From: DATBHW01 sp035307385
GTDB lineage: Bacteria > Chloroflexota > Ktedonobacteria > Ktedonobacterales > DATBGS01
Length of the DNA stretch: 64,000 nt
NCBI GenBank assembly: GCA_035307385.1
Contig: DATGID010000072.1
Span: forward strand, 1 to 64,000
Reading direction: 5' to 3'
Made by a program: the position numbers and the translations under genes. Shown one piece after another: positions 43,869-52,102 of the stretch. The notes beneath the pieces are model-generated. The model was given only the letters and a program-made list of their open reading frames with translations. It did not search any database and was not told the DNA's origin. Each line of letters begins with the position of its first letter. Within the stretch, counting starts at the first letter, position 1.

Positions 43869-46154
43869 TCAAGCAGAGAGGGCTGGCTCTTCAGGAAGCG
43901 CAGGCGCCGTTGCCTCGCCGAGGGCGATACGTCGCTGCCACGCGCGCAGCGGACTCGGTGCCCACCAATTCCACTGCCCCAACAGGCGCATCAGGGCAGG
44001 AAGGAGCAATCCTCGGACGACGGTAGCATCCATCAGCACGGCCAGCGCGACCCCCAGGCCAATCTCCTGAATGAAGATAATCTTCGCCGTCACAAATGCC
44101 CCCACCACGACCGCCAGCAGCAGCGCCGCGCTGGTAATGAGTCCACCGACGCGCTGAAGCCCCAACGCGACCGCAGCTCGATTGTCTCCAGTGAGATCGA
44201 ACTGCTCTTTGATGCGGCTGAGCAGGAAGACCTCATAGTCCATCGACAGGCCGAAGGCCAGCCCAAAGATGAGCACCGGCTGGGTGCTGTCGAGACTTCC
44301 ACCCGACTGGAAGCCGAGCAAACTCTGGAGGTGTCCATCCTGGAAGACCCACACCAAGGCCCCGAAGGTCGCTGAGAGCGAGAGGATATTGAGGAGCAGC
44401 GCCTTCAGCGGCAGCACCATCGAGCCAGTCAGCAGGAACAGCAGCACCAGGACCGCCCCGGCCATCACCAGCAGCGCCCAGGGAATGGTCGCTCGCAAAC
44501 TGGCAAAGAGATCCACCTGCTCGGCAGTCGCTCCACCAACCAGAGCCATGAATCCAGGGGGAGCCTGAAGCGCTCGTATCTGACTGACGATCTGCGTTGC
44601 CGCGCTGGAACGCTCCAGGACGTTGGTGTCCACGATCACTTTCGTAGCGTTGCCGTTGGCATAGACGGCTGCCGCTGTGGCAAGCTGCGGATTCGCTGCT
44701 GGATTGGCGTAGAGGCGCTGATACTCAGCCAGCGAAAGCTGAGGATCGACCGTGACCAGGCTTTGAACCGTCAGGACGCCTGGGATGGTCTCGATCTGGC
44801 GGACATACCCGTCCAGGCGGGCCAGGTTGGCAGGCGCGAGCGCGTTGCCAGTCATGGTGATGGCAACGGGAATCCCCTCGCCACTCTCCTGCGGGAAATT
44901 CTGCTGGAGCTGATCAAACACCACCCGCGCGGACCTATCCGGCGGCAGCAACTGCTCGTCGGGTGAAGAGAACGAGGCATGCAGGAAAGGTGTGCCCAGC
45001 AACACCAGCAAGCCAATCGTCACGACCGCTACCGGCACGGGGAAGCGCATGACCATCTGCGCGAGACGATACCAGATGCCCTGTTCGGGGACCGCTGCAG
45101 GAACTCGTCGCACGGGCCTCAGCCGACGGACAAGCTGCTGGAAGGAAAGCGCATTGACCCTCCGACCCAGGATAGCCAGCAGCGCGGGCAGGATGGACAA
45201 CGCCGAAAGCCCCGCGACCAGGGTTGCCGCCATCGCGCCCAGTCCCATGCTCCGCAGAAAAACCTCTGGGAAGAGCAGCAGCGCGATCAGGCTGGTGCCA
45301 ACCGTCAGGCCAGAGAAGAGAATCGTCCGGCCAGCGGTCTGCATCGTGCGCTGCAAGGCAGCGCGCACATCAGCTTCAGGGGCAGCTACCTCTTCACGAA
45401 AGCGGCTCACCATGAAGAGCGAATAGTCAATCGCCAGCCCCAGCCCCATAAACGTCACCACGTTGATGGCAAAACTGGACACACCCATGAAGCCCGTCAC
45501 CACACGCAAGAGGGCAAACGATCCGACAATGGCGACCCCGCCAATCAGCAGAGGCAGCCCGGCGGCGACCAGCCCCTGGAAGATCAGCACCAGCAAAATG
45601 GCAACCAGCGGCAGGGTAATCGTCTCGGCATGCGCCAGGTCGGCGCCCACCTGCTCATTGAACTGCTGATCAGAGGTAAACGAACCGCCGAGAGCCACCT
45701 GCAACGTCGGCGAGGTAATCTGCGGCGCCACCATGTTGTAATTGGCCTGTTTCCCTCCCTGAGCGGAGAGTTCCACCAGCACCAGCGTCTCGCGCCCATC
45801 GCGCGAAAGCAGTCCAGGGGTATGCGAGGAATAATACGAGGTGACAGAGGCCACTTCAGGCAGTGCCTCAAGTTTCTGCACAAGCGAGGTTGCGGCCTGC
45901 TCAAAAGCTGGATCAGTGGCTCGCAGCGTCTTGCTGCTCAGCAGGACCCCGATGTCTGTCGAACCCTTGTTGAGTTGCGATGCGAGGAGCGCCTCTGCGT
46001 GGGCTGATTCACTGGTCGGATCGACAATGGTCGTGCCTTGCAAGGCGCCAAAAACGCCAAAGCCATACGCCGCGGCTGCCGCTGTCACGAGCAGCGCGAC
46101 ACACAGCACCACCCACCGGGTACGATAGAGCATTCCGCCGAATCGGGCCAACAT
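43869..46154 (-). CDS. MMPL-family RND transporter
   Basis: 761 residues from the ATG at 46154, which has AAAGGAG seven bases upstream (the frame runs on to 46274). It shows two homologous halves, each with one transmembrane helix, a periplasmic-type loop of about 150 residues and a five-helix bundle, 12 helices in all. The helices near GLGLAIDYSLFMVSRFREE and FGLSMDYEVFLLSRIKEQ carry the conserved Asp-Tyr pair that relays protons in MMPL proteins. It is likely to export lipids, antibiotics or other hydrophobic compounds from the membrane. It is divergent from the two-component genes, which probably control it. Confidence 0.92.
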   Translation of the reverse strand: MLARFGGMLYRTRWVVLCVALLVTAAAAAYGFGVFGALQGTTIVDPTSESAHAEALLASQLNKGSTDIGVLLSSKTLRATDPAFEQAATSLVQKLEALPEVASVTSYYSSHTPGLLSRDGRETLVLVELSAQGGKQANYNMVAPQITSPTLQVALGGSFTSDQQFNEQVGADLAHAETITLPLVAILLVLIFQGLVAAGLPLLIGGVAIVGSFALLRVVTGFMGVSSFAINVVTFMGLGLAIDYSLFMVSRFREEVAAPEADVRAALQRTMQTAGRTILFSGLTVGTSLIALLLFPEVFLRSMGLGAMAATLVAGLSALSILPALLAILGRRVNALSFQQLVRRLRPVRRVPAAVPEQGIWYRLAQMVMRFPVPVAVVTIGLLVLLGTPFLHASFSSPDEQLLPPDRSARVVFDQLQQNFPQESGEGIPVAITMTGNALAPANLARLDGYVRQIETIPGVLTVQSLVTVDPQLSLAEYQRLYANPAANPQLATAAAVYANGNATKVIVDTNVLERSSAATQIVSQIRALQAPPGFMALVGGATAEQVDLFASLRATIPWALLVMAGAVLVLLFLLTGSMVLPLKALLLNILSLSATFGALVWVFQDGHLQSLLGFQSGGSLDSTQPVLIFGLAFGLSMDYEVFLLSRIKEQFDLTGDNRAAVALGLQRVGGLITSAALLLAVVVGAFVTAKIIFIQEIGLGVALAVLMDATVVRGLLLPALMRLLGQWNWWAPSPLRAWQRRIALGEATAPALPEEPALSA

Positions 46155-46447
46155 GTCTTTGCTCCTTTCACAGAAGGGATCAGTAGTTTGCCCCAGCCTT
46201 ACGGCTGGTAGAGCAAGTGTAAGGTGGCGTGGCCTCCTTTGAGATGTCCCAGGTGGCCTATCTTTGGGCGGCAAAAGTACGATATGCGATCAATCGGGCG
46301 CACAGAAGGCATAGCCGGAAGTCATCCCACTTCTGGCTGCTGGAAACGTGACCTGCAGCCTATTCTCATCCCTTCCCTTTTCTGGTAGGCTTAGCATACA
46401 GAAGAGCAGCAGAGACAGCAGAAAAGAGAAGGGCGAGGAAAGCAGCT
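46155..46447. promoter_or_regulatory. Divergent promoter region, MMPL and two-component genes
   Basis: About 290 bases between the start codons of the exporter and the histidine kinase. Both genes have their own ribosome sites at its edges (AAAGGAG leftward, GAGGAAAG rightward). A short inverted repeat, GCCTTACGGCTGG-like, lies near 46195-46210. This is the expected binding place for the LuxR-type response regulator of the same element. Confidence 0.5.
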
Positions 46448-47734
46448 ATGCAGAAAAGTATCTCCACAGCCAGCGTGCAGCGGCTGAGGGCCGAGCGAGG
46501 GTGGACCTTGTGGCTGATTCCCAAGCGGGTTGATCTGGTGACCTCTGCCTTTTATCTGAGCATGCCGATCTTCTTCTGGTTCTACAGTGTCTCTGCTGGG
46601 ATGCACAGCAATGCTGGCCTGCTGAAAGAGGGGGGCATCATTGGAGCGACGCTGATACTCCTGGGCATTGATCGTCTGGAATACTGGTGCTTTGGCGAAG
46701 CCACTCCTACCAGCAAAGCGGTATTGCTGTTGGCCGCCCGCGTGCTCTTTATCGAGATCATTGCCCAACTTGACAGCTTCAAGTTCTCACCTTTCCTCTA
46801 CTTTACCGTGCCGCTCTTTGGCGTGTTGTACTTTGGGGATGGGGCAGGCTATGCGCTGGCGGCGCTCGCCTGGATGGTCTATGTCATCAAGCATATCTTC
46901 AATACCCCAGGGTGGCTGAGCAATCCGGTTGAGCTACAGTATTTCTTCGCGTTCACGTTGGGACTGGTCTTCTCGATAACGATGGCACAGCTCGTCAATC
47001 GAGAACGCGCCAGCCGAGCAAAGGCAGAACGCCTGCTGGCTGAATTAGCTGTTTCGCACCAGCAGCTCAAGGATTATACCGGGCAGGCGGTGGAACTGGC
47101 AGCAGCGAAAGAGCGCAACCGGCTGGCCCGCGAGATTCACGACAGCCTGGGCCATTACCTGACCGTCATTAATGTACAATTAGAGAAGGCGCTGGCCTTT
47201 CACAACACGCACCCTCAGCTAGCAGTCCAGGCCGTCCGCGCCGCCAAAGGCTTTGCCAGCGACGCCTTGCAGGATGTGCGGCGCTCGGTGAGTGCGTTGC
47301 GTGCCGCCAACACTGGTTTCTCGGCTCACGCAGCCCTGGGGACGCTGATCGAACAGGTACAGGGCAGCCAGCTTACCATCGAATTTCAGGTGGCAGGCAG
47401 TGAGGAGGGGTTCTCTGAGGAGAGCTTGCTGGCGCTCTATCGAGCAGCCCAGGAAGGGCTGACGAATGTTCAGAAACATGCCAGGGCAACGAACGTGCGT
47501 ATCGAGCTTCAGTTTGGCAAGCAGGAAGCTATGCTGCACCTGCACGATAATGGTCAGGGGTTTGATCCGGCCATCCTGCACCAGATGACTCCAGGGCGTG
47601 AGGGAGGCTATGGGTTGCAGGGAGTTCAGGAGCGGCTGGAACTGATCGGGGGAGAGTACAAGCTGGAAAGCGCGCCCGGCGCTGGCACGCGCCTCACCCT
47701 CCGCGTGCCAAAAGCAGCGTCGGCCCGTGACTGA
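46448..47734 (+). CDS. NarX/DesK-type sensor histidine kinase
   Basis: 428 residues. The first ~190 form five or six membrane helices (for example LVTSAFYLSMPIFFWFYSV and LGLVFSITMAQLV) with little extra-membrane sequence, so it probably senses the membrane itself. The coiled segment RASRAKAERLLAELAVSHQQ leads to HisKA_3 with the phospho-accepting histidine in LAREIHDSLGHYL and an ATPase domain with the N-box-like ALYRAAQEGLTNVQKHA, G1 LHDNGQGFDP and G2 GGYGLQGVQERL. It should phosphorylate the adjoining regulator and control the exporter. Confidence 0.92.
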   Translation: MQKSISTASVQRLRAERGWTLWLIPKRVDLVTSAFYLSMPIFFWFYSVSAGMHSNAGLLKEGGIIGATLILLGIDRLEYWCFGEATPTSKAVLLLAARVLFIEIIAQLDSFKFSPFLYFTVPLFGVLYFGDGAGYALAALAWMVYVIKHIFNTPGWLSNPVELQYFFAFTLGLVFSITMAQLVNRERASRAKAERLLAELAVSHQQLKDYTGQAVELAAAKERNRLAREIHDSLGHYLTVINVQLEKALAFHNTHPQLAVQAVRAAKGFASDALQDVRRSVSALRAANTGFSAHAALGTLIEQVQGSQLTIEFQVAGSEEGFSEESLLALYRAAQEGLTNVQKHARATNVRIELQFGKQEAMLHLHDNGQGFDPAILHQMTPGREGGYGLQGVQERLELIGGEYKLESAPGAGTRLTLRVPKAASARD

Positions 47735-47765
47735 CTGGCAGGCATCGCTGCATTCAAGAGGTGAA

Positions 47766-48485
47766 ATGTTGACACAGGATCAGCAGGAACCAGCCACAGC
47801 CGTGCGCGTGCTGGTCGTTGATGACCAGCAATTGATGCGTGATGGCCTTATCTCGCTGCTCGGCATTCAGCAAGGCATCGAGGTCATCGGCAGCGCAGCC
47901 AACGGGCAAGAGGCCATAGAGCAAGCGCTGGCCTTGCATCCCGACGTGATTTTGATGGATGTGCGCATGCCCGTGCTGGATGGGGTGGCAGCAACGGTCC
48001 AGGTGCGCCGCCAGTCCCCTGACTGCCAGGTGCTCATGCTGACGACCTTTGATGATGATGAATACGTGATTGAGGCCCTGCGCGCAGGCGCAAGTGGCTA
48101 TTTGCTCAAAGACTTGCCAGCAGAACGTCTGGCTCAGGCCATCCGGGCCGTACATACCCATATCTATCAATTGGACCCGGCAGTTGCTAGCAGGCTAATT
48201 GCCTCCGCAGCGCCGCCCAAAAGCCAGAAGGATCCCGCTGTTGTCCTTTCCTCTCCACCATCAAGTGGCGCTCCTGCGCCCTCGTTAAAAAACGCAGGGT
48301 TGACCGAGCGGGAGGTCGAGGTCTTGCAGCTGATCGCGCAAGGAGCGACGAATCGAGAAATTGCTGAGCACCTGGTGATCAGCGAGGGCACGGTCAAGAA
48401 CCATATCTCGAATATGCTTGGTCGACTAGGATTGCGTGATCGCACGCAGGCAGCCATCTTTGCTCGTGAGCACGGCTTGCTATAA
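47766..48485 (+). CDS. NarL/LuxR-type response regulator
   Basis: 239 residues from ATG 47766 with AGAGGTGAA upstream; a GTG 39 bp earlier would overlap the kinase stop. The receiver domain shows VLVVDDQQLMRDG, the phospho-acceptor in VILMDVRMPVLDG, and the switch lysine in GYLLKDLPAE. A proline/serine linker joins it to a LuxR helix-turn-helix (LTEREVEVLQLIAQGATNRE, TVKNHISNMLGRLGL). It most likely regulates the divergent MMPL exporter. Confidence 0.93.
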   Translation: MLTQDQQEPATAVRVLVVDDQQLMRDGLISLLGIQQGIEVIGSAANGQEAIEQALALHPDVILMDVRMPVLDGVAATVQVRRQSPDCQVLMLTTFDDDEYVIEALRAGASGYLLKDLPAERLAQAIRAVHTHIYQLDPAVASRLIASAAPPKSQKDPAVVLSSPPSSGAPAPSLKNAGLTEREVEVLQLIAQGATNREIAEHLVISEGTVKNHISNMLGRLGLRDRTQAAIFAREHGLL

Positions 48486-48582
48486 GGGGGCGGGGGGTAG
48501 AAGATTCTGGATTTGACCCGAGGGAGGCCAGTCTACAACCTGTATTGTTCGTATACAGCAGGTCTATGAGGCCCACGAATAG

Positions 48583-48622
48583 GAAGAGAAGCTGCCCTTC
48601 ATGAGAAAGGCAGCTTCTCTTC
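48583..48622 (+). terminator. Terminator hairpin after the response regulator
   Basis: GAAGAGAAGCTGCC (48583-48596) and GGCAGCTTCTCTTC (48609-48622) form a perfect 14-bp stem with a 12-base loop, just before the right end of element Z. Confidence 0.65.
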
Positions 48623-48644
48623 ACCAAGCGCTCTTTGAAGTGGA

Positions 48645-48709
48645 GACCCAACTTTATTCGACGGGACCCAACTTTATTCGACGGGACCCAACTTTATTCG
48701 ACGGCTACA
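48645..48709. repeat. Right end of element Z
   Basis: Three copies of GACCCAACTTTATT start at 48645, 48665 and 48685, exactly 20 bp apart, followed by the ACA tip at 48707-48709. The tight 20-bp register is the same as in the right end of X at 1787-1872. Confidence 0.9.
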
Positions 48710-48714
48710 TTTGT

Positions 48715-48871
48715 ACGCTACGGCCAGGGCAACCGGCAGGTTGAGACGATCCATCATCTGGATTTTACCCCGCGCCCGTTTCGAGCCAAAGACCCGTCCA
48801 GGTTCCATAGACTTCTGGCACAACTCCAGTACTGGTGTCTCTCCTGGGGGTATCGGACCAGCAAGGGGTAG
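48715..48871 (+). pseudogene. Family 2 glycosyltransferase, 3' part after element Z
   Basis: The last 52 codons (RYGQGNRQVETIHHLDFTPR, ending WGYRTSKG) continue the glycosyltransferase frame that breaks off at 43200. The join across the excised element is exact, with one TTTGT copy kept. Confidence 0.82.
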
Positions 48872-48984
48872 CATTCCTCACAAAGAGACATGATCACCAG
48901 TTGAGAAGATCAGACATGATCGGGGCTACTCCACACAGTGCTGCCCCCCAGGCCCAATCAGAAAACGCCCACATTGTTAAACAA

Positions 48985-49011
48985 GGGGCTATCTCATTGA
49001 GAGATAGCCCC
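48985..49011. terminator. Hairpin near the right end of Y
   Basis: GGGGCTATCTC (48985-48995) and GAGATAGCCCC (49001-49011) form a perfect 11-bp stem with loop ATTGA. No strong T-run follows. It may insulate transposon and host transcription. Confidence 0.5.
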
Positions 49012-49079
49012 CTTGCACTCTACAGTACACCGTATGCATACTCATCTCCCAGGATGAGATGGTTAGCTTACCAGGAAAC

Positions 49080-49127
49080 GAGTATACGACTTTATTTGCC
49101 AGTATACGACTTTATTTTCAGTGTACA
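49080..49127. repeat. Right end of element Y
   Basis: Two closely placed sites, reverse complement AATAAAGTCGTATACT at about 49081-49096 and 49101-49116, precede the ACA tip at 49125-49127. ACAAG follows at 49128-49132, the copy of the duplication at 1873-1877. Confidence 0.9.
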
Positions 49128-49190
49128 ACAAGCACACCAAAAACCACAAAACTACTCGACTGTCACGGATTTGGCAAGATTCCTCGGCTG
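49128..49190 (-). other. attTn7-like attachment site (target duplication and glmS 3' end)
   Basis: Includes the ACAAG duplication (49128-49132), a 19-bp spacer and the glmS codons for PRNLAKSVTVE. In Tn7 the TnsD protein binds the end of glmS and insertion falls about 25 bp beyond the stop; here the tip-to-stop distance is 24 bp. The C-terminal residues are the same as in the classical attTn7 target. Confidence 0.85.
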
Positions 49191-51014
49191 ATCGATGCTA
49201 CAGCCGCGTGCAACCGCCGCGTGATAGGCGAACAACTGGAGCGGGATCACCTGCAAGAGAGGCGCGAGCAGTTCGTGCGCATACGGGACGAAGAATACAT
49301 CGTGCGCGTGCTGCGTGATAGCACTGTCCCCCTCGGTAGCTACCGCCACGACGCGCGCGTCGCGGGCGCGCACCTCCTGGATGTTGCTGATCACCTTGTC
49401 ATACGTTTTGCTGGAGGTCGCAATCGCCAGCAGCGGCGTATCCGGGTCTAAAAGCGCGATCGGCCCGTGCTTCAGCTCGCCAGCAGGATAACCCTCGGCA
49501 TGGATGTAGGACACCTCCTTGAGCTTCAGCGCGCCCTCCAACGCGATCGGATAGCCTACGCCACGTCCGATGAACATAAAGCTTGAGCAGGTGGAAAGCT
49601 CGCGCGCCACTGCCTTGAGATGATCGTCGGCGCCATCAGCGCGGTCGAGAATCCGCTGTACCTGGCCCGGGATCGCTTGCAAGCCGCCGAGTGCCCGCGT
49701 CAGTTCATCCGCGGACAGCGTTCCCCGCAAGCGTCCCAGGTGCAGCGACAGCAGCGACAGCACGGTCACAGAGGTCACAAAGGTCTTGGTGCCTACAACG
49801 CAAATCTCCGGCCCTGCCTGAAGATACAGCACCGCATCAGAGAGCCTGGTGATAGCACTGCCAACGGAGTTCGTGAGCGAAATGACCGGCGCGCCACCCT
49901 CGCGCGCCTGGCGCACCCCCGCCAGCGTATCAGCCGTCTCGCCCGACTGCGTGATCGGCAGGCACAGCACCTCTGGCCCCACCACCGGGTCGCTGTATCG
50001 GAACTCTGACGCCGAGACAACCTCGACCGGGACGCGCGCCCACTGCTCCAGCATGTACTTGGCGATCAACCCGGCGTAGAGGGAGGTCCCGCAGGCCACC
50101 ACGACCACCCGCTCGATGCCACTGAACGCGCCCTGCGCCTCCAGCGCGGCCAGTTCCGGCAGACGCAGGTCCAGCCCGGAGGGCGTCTCGACAAGCCGCC
50201 CGAGCAGCGCGCGGCGAATCGCCTCTGGCTGCTCGTGGATTTCTTTCAGCATGAAGTGGTCGTAGCCGCCCTTTTCGGCTGCCTCCACGTCCCATTCTAT
50301 CGCCAGCGGCTCGCGTTCGATGCGGTTTCCCGCCAGATCGCATAATTCCACACCCTCTGGCCGCAGCGCCACCAGTTCACCCTCTTCCAGGATGATGACC
50401 TGGCGGGTGTGCTTCAGAAGCGCAGGAATATCAGAGGCCAGGAACTGCTCATGCTCACCCAGACCAACAATGAGCGGCCCGGCGTAGCGCGCCCCGATGA
50501 GCAAGTCCGGGTGACGCTGGCTTACCACTGCTATGGAATACGTACCTGTCACGCGCCCAAGTGCCAGCCGCACCGCTTTGAACAGATCGCCCTGGGTCTC
50601 TCGATAGTGGAACTCGATCAGGTGCGCCAGCACCTCGGTATCAGTCTCCGAGAGAAACGTGTGGCCCGCGCTGCGTAGCTCGTCGCGGAGTTCCGCGTAA
50701 TTCTCGATGATGCCATTGTGCACCACCGAAATCTCGCCCTGGCAATCAGTGTGGGGATGGGCATTATCATCGTTTGGCCGCCCGTGTGTCGCCCAGCGGG
50801 TATGTCCAATGCCTACCGAGCCAACAGGGCCATCATCTTCCACCACGCCCACCAGGTTCGCAAGCTTGCCCGCGCGCTTGCGCACCTCTACCTTGTCGCG
50901 CCCCAGCACCGCAATCCCCGCCGAATCATAGCCGCGATACTCCAGGCGACGCAACCCATCAATCAGAATAGGGGCCGCTTGCTGCGCGCCAACATAGCCA
51001 ACAATTCCGCACAT
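49152..51014 (-). CDS. glmS: Glutamine-fructose-6-phosphate aminotransferase
   Basis: 620 residues from MCGIVGYVG, whose Cys2 is the glutaminase nucleophile; an open frame runs upstream but the family start is certain. The N-terminal glutamine amidotransferase domain (RWATHGRPND region) is followed by two SIS domains (VACGTSLYAGLIAKYML and CSSFMFIGRGVGYPIALEG). The end reads QPRNLAKSVTVE. The enzyme makes glucosamine-6-phosphate for cell-wall precursors. It is controlled by the ribozyme in its leader and lies downstream of cdaR and cdaA. Its 3' end serves as the transposon attachment site; the coding sequence is undamaged. Confidence 0.97.
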   Translation of the reverse strand: MCGIVGYVGAQQAAPILIDGLRRLEYRGYDSAGIAVLGRDKVEVRKRAGKLANLVGVVEDDGPVGSVGIGHTRWATHGRPNDDNAHPHTDCQGEISVVHNGIIENYAELRDELRSAGHTFLSETDTEVLAHLIEFHYRETQGDLFKAVRLALGRVTGTYSIAVVSQRHPDLLIGARYAGPLIVGLGEHEQFLASDIPALLKHTRQVIILEEGELVALRPEGVELCDLAGNRIEREPLAIEWDVEAAEKGGYDHFMLKEIHEQPEAIRRALLGRLVETPSGLDLRLPELAALEAQGAFSGIERVVVVACGTSLYAGLIAKYMLEQWARVPVEVVSASEFRYSDPVVGPEVLCLPITQSGETADTLAGVRQAREGGAPVISLTNSVGSAITRLSDAVLYLQAGPEICVVGTKTFVTSVTVLSLLSLHLGRLRGTLSADELTRALGGLQAIPGQVQRILDRADGADDHLKAVARELSTCSSFMFIGRGVGYPIALEGALKLKEVSYIHAEGYPAGELKHGPIALLDPDTPLLAIATSSKTYDKVISNIQEVRARDARVVAVATEGDSAITQHAHDVFFVPYAHELLAPLLQVIPLQLFAYHAAVARGCSIDQPRNLAKSVTVE

Positions 51015-51070
51015 GGAGACAGAGTCCTCCCTTTCATTTAGAAGGCAAACATACTGCTTTCGTTGCCGCT

Positions 51071-51262
51071 GACTTCGTTTTGGCCCGGCAGTCACCTGCT
51101 GGTTTTGTCGAAGTCTTCTAAAAGGGGGTGGCTTTCTCCCTGGAGGCAATCCGCTGATTCCCCGCCTGCCGTCGCCAGCCCCGAGTCGGGCCAACCTGGC
51201 AGATCGGTTCGATCTACCTCCACCTCGTCAACTGAGAGCCTCCATCTCCCAGCCCATGCGCT
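51071..51262 (-). ncRNA. glmS ribozyme (glucosamine-6-phosphate-responsive)
   Basis: Read on the minus strand, the leader has the hallmark core: AGCGC at the cleavage site (cut expected between 51262 and 51261), AGTTGACGAGG and ATCGAA of the catalytic double pseudoknot, GGAGG paired with CCTCC (P3), and a 3' domain in which GACTTCG (51115-51109) pairs with CGAAGTC (51077-51071) around AAAACC and a CAGCAGGTGACTGC stem. The order and spacing match the Bacillus and Thermoanaerobacter ribozymes, except for an extra hairpin of about 50 bases in the P2.1 region. Binding of the GlmS product triggers self-cleavage of the mRNA and lowers expression. It lies 57 bp before the start codon. Confidence 0.92.
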
Positions 51263-51363
51263 ATTTCGCAACAACACGGCGGTTCACATCGAACCACCTC
51301 TACAAGAATACCGCCTTTTGATGCGTTTGCCAAGTCCCTCCCGCGTGAGCTTCTTCACATCGC

Positions 51364-52086
51364 TCAGCCAATAGGGGCCAGCGTCACTGTCACATCAGCA
51401 GGCGTAATCTGCACACCAATATCCGCCGGTTCCGTCACCTGAACAGGCAGCAAATAGCTTCCCGCCACCAGACCGCTCACATCCACAAACGGATGAATCT
51501 CAACCGTATTGAGCCTCGGTAATGGGCCTTTGAGGGTCACTAACACCGTCGTGGGTGAGGTCGTTGCCGTCAAATGCGTTGGAAGATTCTCCAGAACCAC
51601 AGGCGCGGTCGTACTCACTTTGCCTTGCAACGGCGCAATATAGATCGAAACCGTCACCGTCGAAACGGTCGTGCTAGACACACCCAGCGGAAGATCAAGC
51701 CCAATCGCGCGTGTCAGGGTCGAGCTTGCCCCGGTAATATCGATGGGCTGCGTGTTCACCGAATTGGCGTCTCCCAGCCCTGGCACCGTGCCCTGGATCG
51801 TAACCGTCGGTGGGGAAACCTGGACACTGGTCACACCATAGCCATCGGCAGGGTTGCCCCGCAGTTGCGCCACGACGGCCACCGAGCGATAGGAACCCGT
51901 CGCCAGGCCAGGCGAATTCCCCGTACTGCCATCAGGAACCACATACCACCAGAGCGCAAACGCCGAAACCAACGCGAGCAAAAAGCGGACCCCTAAGGTA
52001 TGAAAGAGAAACCGCGCCACCGTGCGTAGCGCGCTGGTGACGCGAGATCGAAGCTGATCAGATGAGTGCGTTTCTTTGGGTAGCAT
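51364..52086 (-). CDS. cdaR: CdaR/YbbR-domain regulator of diadenylate cyclase
   Basis: 240 residues. One N-terminal membrane helix (FLLALVSAFALWWYVV) is followed by extracellular YbbR-type beta repeats (two to three units, each with VTIQGTVPGLG- or VLVTLKGPLPRL-like strands). YbbR proteins anchor at the membrane and modulate CdaA. The gene follows cdaA by 16 bp and precedes glmS, echoing the cdaA-cdaR-glmM order of Firmicutes. The ribozyme lies in the 350-bp gap that follows, so glmS may be served by both operon and own transcripts. Confidence 0.88.
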   Translation of the reverse strand: MLPKETHSSDQLRSRVTSALRTVARFLFHTLGVRFLLALVSAFALWWYVVPDGSTGNSPGLATGSYRSVAVVAQLRGNPADGYGVTSVQVSPPTVTIQGTVPGLGDANSVNTQPIDITGASSTLTRAIGLDLPLGVSSTTVSTVTVSIYIAPLQGKVSTTAPVVLENLPTHLTATTSPTTVLVTLKGPLPRLNTVEIHPFVDVSGLVAGSYLLPVQVTEPADIGVQITPADVTVTLAPIG

Positions 52087-52102
52087 GCCTTTCGCTCGAT
52101 CC

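Larger units (their letters stand above)
43201..48709. mobile_element. Nested cargo-only Tn7-like element Z (5.5 kb)
   Basis: The tips TGTACCCGGTCAATAAAGTT (left) and TGTAGCCGTCGAATAAAGTT (right, reverse complement) are inverted repeats, and TTTGT flanks both sides (43196-43200 and 48710-48714). Inside are an MMPL exporter and a histidine kinase/response regulator pair, but no transposase, so movement must rely on proteins supplied in trans. Its left end shares GAGCCCAGGAAAATCG with Y at the same 39-base offset, showing kinship, although the outer half of the TnsB site differs (TTGGGTC against TGTATACTGG). Confidence 0.92.
1878..49127 (+). mobile_element. Complete Tn7-like transposon Y (47.25 kb) in the glmS attachment site
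   Basis: The left tip (TGTATACGAACAATAAAG, from 1878) and the reverse complement of the right tip (TGTACACTGAAAATAAAG, from 49127) agree at 24 of the first 29 positions and share the site AATAAAGTyGTATACTGG. Both tips are flanked by ACAAG. The right end is 24 bp from the glmS stop codon, mirroring Tn7 at attTn7. The element carries tnsA, tnsB, tnsC and two tnsD genes, a phosphorothioation defence operon, an IS21, an IS3 remnant, several small regulators and a nested element Z. The tns block lies in the interior, about 8.5 kb from the right end, rather than beside it as in Tn7. Boundaries come from direct reading; mobility is inferred. Confidence 0.92.

Noticed and set aside
44979..46007. 342-codon plus-strand frame inside the MMPL gene
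   Set aside because: It is hydrophilic, repeat-like and overlaps a clear 12-helix transporter on the other strand.
43201..48709. Z as a composite of two insertion sequences
   Set aside because: No transposase frames lie at either end; the TnsB-like repeats and 5-bp duplication explain the boundaries better.
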